Made by a program: the position numbers and the translations under genes | DNA from: Coxiella endosymbiont of Ornithodoros amblus | Lineage (GTDB): Bacteria > Pseudomonadota > Gammaproteobacteria > Coxiellales > Coxiellaceae | NCBI RefSeq assembly: GCF_019425495.1 | Contig: NZ_VFIV01000011.1 | Coordinates: 1-33,456, forward strand | DNA length: 33,456 bases | Direction: 5' to 3' | The notes under the pieces: model-generated | Seen by the model: only the letters and a program-made list of their open reading frames with translations | Told to the model about the DNA's origin: nothing | The model's database searches: none | Part shown: piece after piece, positions 18,119 to 31,320 of the stretch | Position numbering within the stretch: position 1 is the first letter of the stretch | How the letters are laid out: each line of letters starts with the position of its first letter

Positions 18119-19680
18119 ATGACGTAAAACGATTTTAGTCAGTACACACCCATTGCGTCAATACTTACGCATTAAAGCCGAGTACCCAATCTTTTAGTTT
18201 TTTATCGCATGGGTGATTTCTATGAACTGTTTTAAGATGACGCTAAAAAAGCGGCGAAATTATTAAAATTATCCTAACCGCTCGAGGTCAATCGGCCGGT
18301 CATGCCATTCCGATGGCTGGTGTTCCCTACCACGCCGTCAAAAATTATTTAACAAAACCAGTTCGACTCGGTGAATCCGTTGCTATTTGCGAACAAGTTG
18401 GAGACCCTTCAACCAGCAAAGGTCCTGTCGCTCGCGAAGTAACCCGTATTATCGCCCCAGGTACCGTGAGCGACGAAGCACTGCTTGATGAACATCGCGA
18501 CAACACATTAATGGTAATTCATTAAGAGAAAAATCGTTTCGGCATCGCGACCTTAGATATTACCAGCGGGCGTTTTTTGATTCAGGAAATTATTTCTGAA
18601 AATGCGCTATTCGCTAAAATTGAACGCATTTGCCCAGCAGAACTTTTAATCAGTGAAGAAATTGTTCATCCGCTTAAAGCCGATTCCATCAAGCGGCGGC
18701 CTCTGTGGGAATTTAATCATGCCACTGCGCTCACTTTATTGTGCCAACAATTTCAGACAAAAAGTTTGGATGGATTTGGTATTACTCATTTGCCACTGGC
18801 CATTACGGCGGCAGGATGTTTGCTGCAATATGTTAATTACACACAAAAGAGTGCACTACCTCATATTCACTCCATTAATGAGGAAGCCCTATTTATCGAC
18901 GCTAACACCCGTCGTAACAAGGCAAAGAAGTTTACTCTCTGGCTTGGCTGCTCGACCACACAGCCACCCCCATTGGAAGCCGATTATTACGCCGCTGGAT
19001 TAATCGGCCCTTGCACGACCAAATTTTATTGCAACAAAGACAAAACGCGGTTTTTTACTCTTCTCGAAAAAAGAAATATTCGGAAATCTATGAAAATTTA
19101 CGCCATATTGGGGATCTCGAAAGGATAGTGACACGGAAAATTAAAAATAACCTTGGTCTTTTTGATGAATTATTTCAATTATTACAAAAAGCGATTATCG
19201 AAAACCCACCGATGATTATTCACGATAGCGGCGTGATTGCCAACGGTTATGGCACGCCATTGGATGAACTGCGCAATATGAGTACTAACAGCCACCAATT
19301 TTTAATTGACTTAGAGCAAAAAGAGCGTGAACGCACCAAAATAAACACACTTAAAGTTGGCTATAATCACATCCATTATTACATTGAAATTTCACGCGCT
19401 CAATCCAAAGAAGCCCCCGAATATATTCGGCGACAAACTCTAAAAAATGTGGAACGTTACGCTACTTTCGAATTAAAAATTTTTGAAGACAAAGTGTTAA
19501 GCAGCTGCTCTCGCGCGCTGGCCCGGGAAAAAGAACTTTACGAACAATTATTGGATACCTTAATTGAAAAATTAATTCCTTTACAAAAATGTGCAAGTGC
19601 AATTGCAAACCTGGACGTTTTAAATACCCTCACTGAACGGGCTGACATGCTTAATTTTAACGCCCCACATTAGTCGGCTT
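18119..19680 (+). pseudogene. mutS: DNA mismatch-repair protein MutS, degraded and truncated
   Basis: MutS recognises mismatches and starts repair. From the ATG at 18119 the frame is broken at once (MT-stop), but NDFSQYTPI, RQYLRIKAEYP, FYRMGDFYELF and AKKAAKLLK follow in shifting frames. Longer open parts are 18313-18525 ([35 protein letters not shown]), 18577-19128, and 19011-19673 ([34 protein letters not shown]). Between 'GDLERIVTR' and '[15 protein letters not shown]' some 40 codons are missing compared with E. coli MutS. After [13 protein letters not shown] the homology ends. The C-terminal ATPase domain with its Walker motifs and helix-turn-helix is absent, replaced by IS110-type sequence. 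Confidence 0.92.
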
Positions 19681-19985
19681 GGCTTCCCGAACGAATGATA
19701 GCGGAAAGTATCATGCCTATCGTTCGACGACTCATGGGAGAACTCGTGTTAAACCAATGCTATTTTTGCTTACTATGTGACAGCTCGAAATTCTAATTCA
19801 GAATTAAAGAGCTTTTATGAGAGGCTCGTTAAAAAAGGAAAAAGGAAATGGTAGCGTTTGTAGCACTAATACGAAAAATTATTGTTATCCCCAATGCCAG
19901 ATTAAAAAATTTGAACAGAAAAAAATCGCTAGTTGCGGTATCGCTCGTGAAACTGTGAATAAGGTGTATAAAATTACTATTTATT
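19681..19985 (+). mobile_element. IS110/IS1111-type transposase, C-terminal remnant
   Basis: Across several stops and shifts the plus strand reads THGRTRVKPMLFLLTM, then ARNSNSELKSFYERLVKKGK, then VAFVALIRKIIVI, NARLKNLNRKK. IS110-family transposases end with the pattern 'GR..VR..LY.A...A.RHNP....FY.RL...GK..K.A..A.MRKLL.ILNA.L', which fits piece by piece. IS1111 of Coxiella burnetii belongs to this family. The reading frame is thoroughly broken, so it cannot be active. It follows directly on the last recognisable mutS codons, which suggests an insertion into mutS followed by deletion, and it is followed by the 108-bp repeat. Confidence 0.75.
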
Positions 19986-19986
19986 A

Positions 19987-20094
19987 GCCGGTTTTCAAAC
20001 TTGCTCACAGCAATTCAAACATAGTTGATCCAGCAGTCCACACGTGCACAGCGCACCTTCGGTGCGCTGGGACTCTCGCCTGTGCTGAAATGAC
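19987..20094 (+). repeat. 108-bp dispersed repeat, copy 1
   Basis: This stretch begins GCCGGTTTTCAAACTTGC and ends GTGCTGAAATGAC. It is identical, base for base, to the reverse complement of 33349-33456. Inside it a perfect 8-bp stem with a 3-nt loop (AGCGCACC-TTC-GGTGCGCT) lies at 20050-20068. It directly follows the IS110-type remnant and may be the 3' flank of that element or an independent repeat. It ends 50 bp from the ddl stop codon, so the hairpin might also stop ddl transcripts, but there is no T-run. Confidence 0.9.
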
Positions 20095-20144
20095 AGGGAG
20101 ACGGGGATGACGATGTCGCCGGACGAAGTGTCAACAAAAACAGA

Positions 20145-21275
20145 TTAAACTGACTTTTCACTTTGCTTTGCCTTTATTTCATAACACCGTATCAATTTCT
20201 GCTGTTCTCGGTGGCGGTCAATGGCTAACTCAATTAATTGATCCAACAAATTCGGACAAGGTAATCCACTGGCTTCCCACATTTTCGGATACATACTAAT
20301 ACTCGTGAATCCGGGAATAGTATTTATCTCATTCACCATGACTTTATTGTTAAGCGTAACAAAAAAATCCACCCGTGCCATTCCTGAACAATGCACCTTT
20401 TTAAAAGCGTCGATGGCTGTTTGCTGAATTCGTTTAGTCACTGATTCCAATAAGTTAACAGACGTTGTTGTTGTAGCGCCGTTAGGATCGAGATACTTCG
20501 CCTCATACGAATAATAATCGTGATGAGGAATAATTTCAGCTGGCAAAGAAGCTTTTGGAGTTCCATTCCCAAAAACCGCACACTCAATTTCCCGTCCGTG
20601 AATCCGCGGCTCAACCATCAGGCGATCGTCATAACGAAAAACTTCCTTAACCGCTTTTGTAAATTCTATTTCTGTCTTTACAGGAAAAGTTGCTACTGAC
20701 GAACCTAAACTCACCGCTTTCACAAATAACTCAGAAACACCCCACCGATTGAGAAGTCGCTGATACACACCTTCTGTGGTATCTGGGGGTGAAAGTGTAT
20801 ACCAATCCACCACAGGAATTCCACCCGCTCGAAGCAGCGTCTTGGTAAGGTCCTTTTCGATACAAACCGCAGAACTTTGCACATTTGCGCCCACATACGG
20901 CAAATTTAAAAGCTCTAACAACCCCTGCAAAGCTCCATCTTCCCCCTGGGTCCCGTGCACCATGGGGAAAACACAATCTGCCGAATAACGACGACCATCG
21001 CCATTTAATGACTGCCAAGGCTTTTCAGCATCTCCAAAAGCAATAGTAATCGGCCGTGCGCTCCCCTCTTTGACCAGATGGTCGGGCGAATACGCTAAAA
21101 ACATTTCCGATTGGTCAATCAAATACCATCGACCCACGTGGTCAATAAAAATAATATAAATTAAATAATTGGAAGCGTCCAAGGTGTTTACAATATTCTT
21201 CGCTGACTGAATAGAAATCTCATGTTCAGTAGACTGTCCTCCACAAAGCACTGAAATGTATAATTTTTTTTCCAT
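20145..21275 (-). CDS. ddl: D-alanine-D-alanine ligase
   Basis: Ddl joins two D-alanines with ATP hydrolysis for the peptidoglycan stem peptide. The 376-residue product has the N-terminal motif CGGQSTEHEISIQSAKN (about residues 11-27), the ATP-grasp lid region with KAVSLGSSV and EPRIHGREIECAVFG, and the C-terminal metal site FFVTLNNKVMVNEINTIPGF. That length fits the DdlA type (E. coli DdlA 364) better than the shorter DdlB type. The frame can begin one codon earlier at TTG (21278), but the ATG at 21275, with AAGGA spaced properly upstream, is preferred. It stands apart from the mur/fts cluster where ddlB genes sit. Its retention implies that a cell wall is still made. Confidence 0.96.
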   Translation of the reverse strand: MEKKLYISVLCGGQSTEHEISIQSAKNIVNTLDASNYLIYIIFIDHVGRWYLIDQSEMFLAYSPDHLVKEGSARPITIAFGDAEKPWQSLNGDGRRYSADCVFPMVHGTQGEDGALQGLLELLNLPYVGANVQSSAVCIEKDLTKTLLRAGGIPVVDWYTLSPPDTTEGVYQRLLNRWGVSELFVKAVSLGSSVATFPVKTEIEFTKAVKEVFRYDDRLMVEPRIHGREIECAVFGNGTPKASLPAEIIPHHDYYSYEAKYLDPNGATTTTSVNLLESVTKRIQQTAIDAFKKVHCSGMARVDFFVTLNNKVMVNEINTIPGFTSISMYPKMWEASGLPCPNLLDQLIELAIDRHREQQKLIRCYEIKAKQSEKSV

Positions 21276-21420
21276 CAAAGTTCCTTGAAGTTCATATCAA
21301 TGAAAATAGATTGTAATAGAAAATCAGCAGCAACTTTAATTCTACTTTCCAAAATAGCTCCTATGGAGCGAAGCAAAACACGAGAATGTATTATTGTGTA
21401 TTTCACTTTGCTCCATAGAA

Positions 21421-22029
21421 TTATTCCTCCGGAATGAAAAGTTTCAGCTGCCTCACGGGTTCGAAACTTTTTCGATGGACGGGCGTGATGCCAAAACGAT
21501 TAATGGCTGCTAAATGGGCTTTCGTTCCGTAACCTTTGTGAATGGTAAAGCCGTAGTCAGGATATTGCACGTCATATTTTAGCATTTCTCGATCACGTGT
21601 AACTTTTGCCAAAATGGACGCTGCACTTATCGCGGGTACGATCTGATCGCCTTGAACAACGGCTTGTGTTTCATACGGCAAATCAGGACAACAATTCCCG
21701 TCAATTAACACTTTATCGGGTTGAATGGCCAATTGATTAATGGCGCGCTGCATGGCTAATAAAGTGGACCTTAAAACATTCAATCGATCAATTTCATCTA
21801 CATCCGCACGTGCAATGGCAAATGCCTTACAATTCGTAATGATTTTTTCGTACAGCTCTTCGCGTTTTTTCAATGACAATTTTTTGGAATCCGAAAGTCC
21901 TTCAATAATTATCTCGGGATTTAAAATAACAGCAGCGGTAATTACCGGACCCGCCAATGGCCCGCGTCCCGCTTCATCAACGCCGGCAATTAGTAAATTA
22001 GGAGGTGTTTTTGCAAACGTGGTATCCAT
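21421..22029 (-). CDS. rnhB: Ribonuclease HII
   Basis: RNase HII cuts the RNA strand of RNA-DNA hybrids and starts removal of single ribonucleotides from DNA. The 202-residue product is full length. It has the catalytic motif GVDEAGRGPLAGPVITAAV (residues 16-34) with the Asp-Glu pair, then DSKKLSLKKREELYEKI, the third acidic residue in VLIDGN and the fourth in SILAKVTRDREM. The usual HKGYGT motif (HKGYGTKAHLAAI) follows. The ATG at 22029 has AAGGA upstream. It stands 145 nt from ddl and shares its strand; the gap to guaA holds a small remnant. Confidence 0.96.
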   Translation of the reverse strand: MDTTFAKTPPNLLIAGVDEAGRGPLAGPVITAAVILNPEIIIEGLSDSKKLSLKKREELYEKIITNCKAFAIARADVDEIDRLNVLRSTLLAMQRAINQLAIQPDKVLIDGNCCPDLPYETQAVVQGDQIVPAISAASILAKVTRDREMLKYDVQYPDYGFTIHKGYGTKAHLAAINRFGITPVHRKSFEPVRQLKLFIPEE

Positions 22030-22187
22030 TCCTTGTTCCTTTATCGTAAAAAATGAGGAGCATTTGCAACATCGTAAGCTTTTTTAATAGCTTTCTTAAA
22101 CATCCAAACAAGAAAAAAGCCAAAGGAATCCAAGCAACCCCCTTCACTCTGTCCTTGAATACAGGCAGAGTTAAAAACTGTAAGTCA

Positions 22188-22307
22188 TTAATCGCAAACA
22201 TTGCGAGTCTTTTTTCCCAGCATTCCTACTCCCATAAGCAGTCCTAACAATGAAATTACCACAGACAATTCTAAAAAGGACGACGGCAATGACTTCTGAA
22301 TCTTCAT
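22188..22307 (-). CDS. Short ORF with a prepilin-like N-terminus, probably a remnant
   Basis: From an ATG at 22307 the minus strand reads MKIQKSLPSSFLELSVVISL, then LGLLMGVGMLGKKTRNVCD and a stop, 39 residues in all. The stretch 'SFLELSVVISLLGLLMG' recalls the processing site and hydrophobic helix of type IV prepilins and pseudopilins (G-F-x-L-x-E-L then a long hydrophobic run), but the Gly before the cleavage site is replaced by Ser. Nothing pilin-like follows in other frames down to rnhB. It may be the start of a lost minor pilin gene, or a chance hydrophobic peptide. Confidence that it is a working gene is low. Confidence 0.3.
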   Translation of the reverse strand: MKIQKSLPSSFLELSVVISLLGLLMGVGMLGKKTRNVCD

Positions 22308-22320
22308 TTCTACGCATTTC

Positions 22321-23895
22321 TTACTCCCATTCGATCGTCGCCGGCGGTTTGTTAGTCATGTCATAAACAACCCGGGAGACTTCTTTAATTTCATTCACTA
22401 TTCGATGACTTACCCTAGATAAAAATTCATGCGGCAAATCCGCCCATTGCGCCGTCATAAAATCTACTGTTTTTACAGCGCGCAAGGCAATAATATAGCC
22501 GTAATGCCGAGCGTCTCCTTTAACGCCCACGGATTTCAAAGGCATAAAAACAGCAAAGGCTTGACTGACTTGGTGGTAGTAATCGGATTTTTTTAATTCT
22601 TCAATAAAGATGGCATCAGCCTGTTTCAAAATATTAATATATTCTGTATTCACTTCTCCCAAAATGCGGATCGCGAGACCAGGGCCGAGAAACGGATGTC
22701 GATAAATTAAATCCGCGGGCAATCCCAATTCGAGTCCTAATTTGCGCACTTCATCTTTAAACAATTCCCGTAGTGGCTCGATGAGTTTCAATTCGATATT
22801 TAACGGCAATCCTCCCACATTATGGTGCGTTTTAATAATATGGCCTTTTCCCATTTTTGTTTTTGCAGATTCAATAACATCAGAATAAATAGTACCTTGC
22901 CCCAGCCATTTTACATTTAATTTTTTAGCTTGTGCTTCAAATACACGAATAAATTGTTCGCCAACAATTTTGCGCTTTTTTTCAGGATCTAAAATTCCTT
23001 TCAATGCTTTCATAAAACGATCTTTTTCATCAACACAAATAACCTTGCTCCCTAAATGTTTTTGAAATACATTCAAAACTTCATCCGCTTCATTCAATCG
23101 CAGCAATCCGGTATCGACTAAAATACAAACCAGTTGATCGCCGATGGCTTTATGAAACAAAGTTGCTGTCACCGCGGAGTCCACACCCCCAGATAATCCA
23201 ACAATGACCCGTTCTTTGCCGACTTTTTCCTGAATATATCGAATGTTGTCCTCGATAATATGTTTGGTAGTCCAATTAGGTGCGCACTGACAAATGTAAA
23301 TTACAAAATGCGCTAAAATACAATGCCCTTGAGGGGTGTGGGTAACTTCAGGATGAAATTGCAAACCGAAAAATCGCCGTTTGAAATCCGCCATCGCCGC
23401 TAGAGGCGAATTGTCGGTGCAAGCTGTCGCTTCAAAGCCTGGCGGTAATTCGGTAACAATATCGCTATGGCTCATCCAAACGTTTAACAAAGGTTCACCT
23501 TGAGGTGAAACTTGATCTTCAATACCGTCGAATAAAAAAGCGGGATTTAATACCCGCAATTGCGCATGTCCAAATTCAGCCTTAGCCGTCATATTGACTT
23601 TTCCACCGAGCTGATATGCCATCGTTTGCATACCGTAACAAATACCCAGCACCGGGCAGCCAATTTTAAAAATAAAAGCGGGGGCGCGTAGCGTATGACT
23701 TAACGTGACGGTCTCCGGCCCGCCTGAAAGAATAACGCCGTGTGGGTTAAAATTGCGAATGGCCTCCTCATCGATATCACAGGGCATTAATTCACAATAA
23801 ACACCGATTTCCCGCACTCGCCGCGCGATTAATTGAGCGTATTGCGAACCGAAATCAAGAATTAAAATGTGACGTTGGTGGATATCTTTTAGCAT
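22321..23895 (-). CDS. guaA: GMP synthase (glutamine-hydrolysing)
   Basis: GuaA converts XMP to GMP with glutamine and ATP. The 524-residue protein is complete (E. coli 525). The N-terminal class I glutamine amidotransferase domain has the catalytic Cys at residue 86 ([20 protein letters not shown]) and the His-Glu pair in [10 protein letters not shown]. The ATP pyrophosphatase domain has the P-loop [13 protein letters not shown]. The C-terminal dimerisation domain ends [17 protein letters not shown], as usual. It lies 36 nt downstream of guaB on the same strand, the classical guaBA operon. An AGGG precedes the ATG. Confidence 0.98.
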   Translation of the reverse strand: MLKDIHQRHILILDFGSQYAQLIARRVREIGVYCELMPCDIDEEAIRNFNPHGVILSGGPETVTLSHTLRAPAFIFKIGCPVLGICYGMQTMAYQLGGKVNMTAKAEFGHAQLRVLNPAFLFDGIEDQVSPQGEPLLNVWMSHSDIVTELPPGFEATACTDNSPLAAMADFKRRFFGLQFHPEVTHTPQGHCILAHFVIYICQCAPNWTTKHIIEDNIRYIQEKVGKERVIVGLSGGVDSAVTATLFHKAIGDQLVCILVDTGLLRLNEADEVLNVFQKHLGSKVICVDEKDRFMKALKGILDPEKKRKIVGEQFIRVFEAQAKKLNVKWLGQGTIYSDVIESAKTKMGKGHIIKTHHNVGGLPLNIELKLIEPLRELFKDEVRKLGLELGLPADLIYRHPFLGPGLAIRILGEVNTEYINILKQADAIFIEELKKSDYYHQVSQAFAVFMPLKSVGVKGDARHYGYIIALRAVKTVDFMTAQWADLPHEFLSRVSHRIVNEIKEVSRVVYDMTNKPPATIEWE

Positions 23896-23931
23896 GTGAT
23901 TTCCCTGCTTGCGAGAGAGAGCACCCTGCCG

Positions 23932-26772
<2,841 letters not shown>

Positions 26773-27189
26773 TATTATTTTCCAATTCCATTTTTGATCG
26801 TGAAGACCTCAATATTCTTATTTCCACTACGGCTTAGAAAATGTAAGGGAAATTATTTTCAACCCAATAATCAATTGCTTCAATTAAAACAAGCCTTTCC
26901 ATTAATTCCACCTGCTCAGGAAACAAACTCATCGCTTTCCTTCGTGTATGGAGATCACTGGAATCCGTACAGTTTTGATAATATCGCTTCCATCAGAAAT
27001 TTTTGCTTCGTGGATATGGAAAAAGTTATATGACTATTATATGGAAAGTTAAATTATAGCTCTTTTTAAATTATTTTATCTTCGCTATCGTTCTTAACTG
27101 AATCGGCACTGTTATTTTAGAAGTTATCAATCATTATCAAATTATAAAATCACAATAGACGCTTACAAAGAAAATAACTATTGTCGTTT
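26773..27189. other. Spacer with one short unassigned fragment
   Basis: The only open stretch is at 26794-27033 on the plus strand. It reads, among others, NNQLLQLKQAFPLIPPAQET and YGDHWNPYSFDNIASIRNF, which looks protein-like but matches nothing I know and has no clear ribosome-binding site. The right part might contain the lost N-terminal portion of the MFS permease that begins to be recognisable at 27190. No RNA or terminator is apparent. Confidence 0.35.
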
Positions 27190-28278
27190 TTTAATTTGTC
27201 GTGGCGGCTTATTTACCTCGGTTAGGTTATAAAACTTCAATACTCCTTGGTTTAGCACTTATCAGCGTAGCTTATTCTTTAACGCCGTTAATCAATCAAA
27301 TGTGGATGGTTCGGATATTGCTTGTCAGCGTTGATAGGCATCGCCCTGGTGAAAGTTTACGTTTATTCCACTATCAGGTTAATTACGAAAAATGAGTGAG
27401 AACATGCCAGCTTTACGAGCTTACTCGAAGGAATTTTTATGGTTGGCATATCAAGTGGGTTTTGGGGGAGTTTTATTAATTCCCCCTGCACAAGTTGGCT
27501 TTATGTTTTTCGGCTTATCGGCGCTTTTCTGCTCTAGCTTTCCTCCTACTGGCTTCTACTCGTATCGATGAACAGCAAATTTATTCCAAGCAGGAATCTC
27601 TAAAAAAGGATTTTATCGAAATGATTGGACTAATTCGTTATTCATTAGTGATTACTTTTGTTATCAGCATTTTTGCGTACGTGTTTATTGAATAACGCAT
27701 TAAGACATGGTTACCAACGTTTAATAATAGTTTTTCATTTGAATCAGACAATGAGTGCTAAAATCGCCGGTATTCTCTCGACGACTTATACGCTCGGACG
27801 TTTAACGGCAGGTTTTTACTTAAAAACACATTGGTTGAACTTGCTCATCGTTTGTATTGCGGTTTCCGGCCTTAATGGTTCTATTACTGTTTCCTCACGG
27901 ATATCACCCACGTTCGGCTTTAGTTTCCCTTTGGAGGAAGGCCGTTGAAAGGTTTACATTTTCCCACTTGTGAGACTTTTCCTCTCCCCCCATCCACCCA
28001 ATTTTATGTTCGATTGTATTGAGCACCTTCCCTAAAATCGCCACAGCGCCATGATGGGCTTATCATGATTTTTTCAAGCCCCTCGTGGAATCCCAAATTC
28101 TAAACTGACAAAGGTTGAGTTTGGCCGTTTTGGTGGATATTATACCTTAAGTCTATCGTTCATCCCAATCGCTCTTTTATTTTTACTCTCTTTCTTCTAT
28201 TATCATAGCCAAAGAAAAGAAGAACTTAGCAGTGCTTTAGAGTACTATGCCCTACCCTTCATTGTTTCCCAAAGTTAG
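27190..28278 (+). pseudogene. MFS transporter (sugar-permease-like), frameshifted
   Basis: Consecutive plus-strand fragments form a major facilitator protein: LPRLGYKTSILLGLALISVA, SPLTPLINQ-type segments, then SALAFLLLASTRIDEQQIYS (27495-27695) with EMIGLIRYSLVITFVISIFA. They continue with HLNQTMSAKIAGILSTTYTL and GRLTAGFYLK (27658-27948), and a last helix after YTLSLSFIPIALLFLLSFFY, to a TAG at 28276. The 'Y.LGRL.AGF' element and the 12-helix spacing resemble the FucP-type sugar:proton symporters. At least five frame breaks are seen and the first helices are missing or unreadable. Its neighbour is a broken trehalase, so the pair may once have imported and used a sugar; the substrate is unknown. 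Confidence 0.7.
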
Positions 28279-28279
28279 A

Positions 28280-29694
28280 GAATCAAGCCCTCCAGAACGA
28301 CCTCCGGTAAAACGATACCGTCAAATTGAAGGAACGCTATTTATCGTCTCGTAATCACAGCAGGTTTTCCCTGATTCCAAAACTTGTGTTAACTGTATTT
28401 CCCGAATTTCACGCGCTGAAATTTTATGCCGTTTTCAACAAAAGAGAACAGCACCACACTTTAAATCCATTTTATCTCACAGCATTTTGAAGTTCATAAT
28501 CCGATAGAACGTTTTCTTGATTTTTATCCCTCTCATACAATGGAAACTTATGTTCAGTTGCTTTGACCTCTCTTAACCTGTAACGCCCACAGTGCCCATC
28601 CTGATTATTCTTCGCTAATTCCGTTACCTCACCCCTATGTCCTCCCTGGTGGGTATTTTCGAGAAATTTATTATTGGGATAGTTATTTGACTGCTGAAGG
28701 ACTTGCCTGTTTTAATCAGCTCGACCTCGTGATCAATATGGAAAAAAATTTATCCTATAGAAACTATAAGCCATACCCCTAACGGCAATAGGATTTATTA
28801 TCCTATCCGGTCGCAGTCTCTTTTCTTCGATTGTCTCATTAAGATTATCGCGCAACGTCAAGGAGTTGATGCTATAAAAACCTTCGTGAAAGCACTGGAA
28901 AAAGAATACCGGTTTTGGGTAGCGGGAGGAGATCAACTAACACCATAAAGTCCCGCTCGTCGACGCGTGGTGCTGCTAGACGATCAGTATGTTTTAAATG
29001 GCTATTGGGATAATTTATCGCTGACGTGTCCGGAATCTTATCGAAAAGACGTATTATTTTATAAATAAGCTGTGCCTTTAAAGAAACGGCATTTGTACTG
29101 GAATATTCGGCGCCGCATGCGAATGGGGGCGGGCTTTCTCATATCGGTAGATGAGAGATAAAAAGAGATCAACGTCGATTTATATCACTGAACTCATTCC
29201 GATAGATTTTAATGCGATACTTTATCACATGGAAGTAAAATTGGCCAATTATTTCTAGCATTTTAGTAATCGACGCAAAGCCGAACTTTATCAACAGCGA
29301 GCCGAACGACGAAAGCAAGCCATTCTACAATACTGTGGGAAACCAATAAACATTTTATTTTGATTATTGTGGAACAGAAAAAGAAAAAACGGCTTTTCTC
29401 ACTTTAACAGCCGCTTTTCCGTTGTTTTTAAATTAGCTTCTTCATTTCAAGCAGCAACGGTTACTGATAAATTAATAAAAAATTTTTTATCCCGACAGTT
29501 TAGTCACTACTTTGGCCAGAATAATCACCAAACGTTGGCTTGCACTTAAATATCGTCAGTTTTTTGAACAAACGGGTAAAATGATGGAAAAATACAATGC
29601 GTGTAGTCCTTACCTTAAAGTCGGTGGCGGCGAGTATCCACTCCAAAGCGGTTTTTGCTGAAAAAACGGTATCGTTGTTGCCTTAAATGCTCTC
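28280..29694 (+). pseudogene. Alpha,alpha-trehalase (GH37), degraded
   Basis: Trehalase splits trehalose into two glucoses. The fragments follow E. coli TreA/TreF in order: FPDSKTCVNCISRISRAEIL, then PLPHPYVLPGGYFREIYYWD-like sequence around 28622-28680, then HTPNGNRIYYPIRSQSLFF, QRQGVDAIKTFVKALEKEYR-FWVAGGDQL, RRRVVLLDDQYVLNGYWDNL with PESYRKDVLFY, and finally GGGEYPLQSGF near 29624. The signatures PGG-RFRE-YYWDSY and GGGGEYPLQ-GFGWTNG are thus both visible in damaged form. Many stops and shifts, and a missing segment before the 'RWLAL' part around 29530, make it non-functional. Its 3' end overlaps the antisense end of the next gene. Confidence 0.88.
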
Positions 29695-31108
29695 TTTTCC
29701 CAACGGCTAGGGAGAGCATTTGTTTACGGGCCTTAAAATACATCAGGAAAGGTGGGAAACTCATCACTATTAGCCCTGCTATAAGCAGCGTTTCATAATG
29801 CAACGTGCTGCCAACAGCAATGTTATTCGGCGGAATAAAACCAATAATTAATGTCGTTATCGAACCAATTAAACCCGCTATTGCTACTATCCATATTCCC
29901 CATTGGCCGCCCGGTATTAAAAAGCCTTTACGTTTTTCGTAATTTCTTTTATAACGCAATCGAATAGCTGCCGTGAACATTAATATATACATAAACATGT
30001 AGAGTTGCGACGCTAACACCGTTAACAGCCAATAAGAAGCGTTAACACTAGGGAACAATAAAAAAATCAACGCGACAATAGAGACAATTACCGATTGCAA
30101 AATCAATAATACGCTCGGGGCACCAAAACGATTTTCACGCAATAAATACCGATTGATTTGTCCATCACGCAAGGCATACAACAAACCGCGCGTTGGTGCA
30201 ATGATCCAATTGTTAATGCCCCCCATACCCCCGATAATTAGCATCAATGCGATAGCTGGCAAAATTCCATGCAAATGGCAAGCACTAAAAAAAGCATCAA
30301 ACGCCTGCATAATGCCAGCGACAAGACTAATTTGTTTTCCCGGCAGCACAATAGCTATCGATAAAGAGCCACAAATTAACGTGAATAAAATGAGCAGAGT
30401 CGCAATCAACATGGCGCAGGGATAATCTTTTTGCGGCTGCTTAACGTCAGAGGTATGAACGGTTGCAACTTCCATTCCGCAAAAAGACATCATTACCCCT
30501 GTCAATGCCACCCACATGCCACTCGTAATATGCGGTAATAATGCTTGTGAATGAAACGAGATTTGTAAAGATTTCCCAAAAAATAACCAAGTGGCACCTA
30601 AACCGATAATTAACGTCATGGGTAACAATAAACCGGTCAGGGCGCAAAAATTACTGGAACGAGCAGACAACTTTATGCCCAATAAATTAATGATGGTCGC
30701 ACTCCAAAACGCACATAAAATGACGGTAATTAAAAAGATTTTATTTGTCTCTAAGGTCGGCGAAATTAAGTAACCAATCGTTCCTGCAATAAACGACAAA
30801 ATTGTCGGGTACCAAATAACGTTTTCTATCCATTGAAACCAAATGGCTAGAAAACCAAATTGCAAACCAAACGCATTTTTTACCCACGCATACACACCGC
30901 CATGATCTTTACTCGTAGAGGCCAGCTCTGCCGAAATTAGCGCGCTCGGCAATAAGAAAAAAATCGCACCGAGAATAAAGAAGAAGATCAACGAGCTGCC
31001 GAATAATGCCGTCGCAGGTAGATTGCGGATGCTATCCACCGACTCTGCTGTGATCATCGTTAAGCTAAATACGCCTAATGATCTTTCGATTGTATTTGAA
31101 TAATTCAT
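29615..31108 (-). CDS. APC-family amino acid transporter (GadC-like glutamate/GABA antiporter group)
   Basis: The 497-residue product has about twelve hydrophobic segments and the features of the amino acid-polyamine-organocation family: the N-terminal LGVFSLTMITAESVDSIRNL, LISAELASTSKDHGGVYAWV (compare 'AEMAT....GGVFAWV' of GadC) and GMEVATVHTSDVKQPQKDYP (compare '[20 protein letters not shown]'). Later motifs are IVLPGKQISLVAGIMQAF, WIIAPTRGLLYALRDG and LIIGFIPPNNI. Such proteins exchange glutamate or related amino acids. The last 20 or so residues (after KREHLRQQ) are basic and overlap the dead trehalase's 3' end, so the original C-terminus may have been altered. The ATG at 31108 follows AAGGT. 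It is the only intact gene between 25.4 kb and the window end; the substrate is inferred only. Confidence 0.88.
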   Translation of the reverse strand: MNYSNTIERSLGVFSLTMITAESVDSIRNLPATALFGSSLIFFFILGAIFFLLPSALISAELASTSKDHGGVYAWVKNAFGLQFGFLAIWFQWIENVIWYPTILSFIAGTIGYLISPTLETNKIFLITVILCAFWSATIINLLGIKLSARSSNFCALTGLLLPMTLIIGLGATWLFFGKSLQISFHSQALLPHITSGMWVALTGVMMSFCGMEVATVHTSDVKQPQKDYPCAMLIATLLILFTLICGSLSIAIVLPGKQISLVAGIMQAFDAFFSACHLHGILPAIALMLIIGGMGGINNWIIAPTRGLLYALRDGQINRYLLRENRFGAPSVLLILQSVIVSIVALIFLLFPSVNASYWLLTVLASQLYMFMYILMFTAAIRLRYKRNYEKRKGFLIPGGQWGIWIVAIAGLIGSITTLIIGFIPPNNIAVGSTLHYETLLIAGLIVMSFPPFLMYFKARKQMLSLAVGKREHLRQQRYRFFSKNRFGVDTRRHRL

Positions 31109-31320
31109 TTGGAAACCTTGTTTGAGAAAAATGGGAAAAAACTAAGCTACAAGCTAAACGCACTTATTTTTTCGATGGTTTCGTTTTAAAAGAAGATCGT
31201 TGTAGAAAATGGGAGTAAACAACAATTCCCTCCAAGTATGATTTTAGTTTCTACAATTTGTATGGGATTGTCAAGGATCAGGCTATAAACAGGGGTTTAC
31301 TTTTCTTTAAAAACAGGGCC

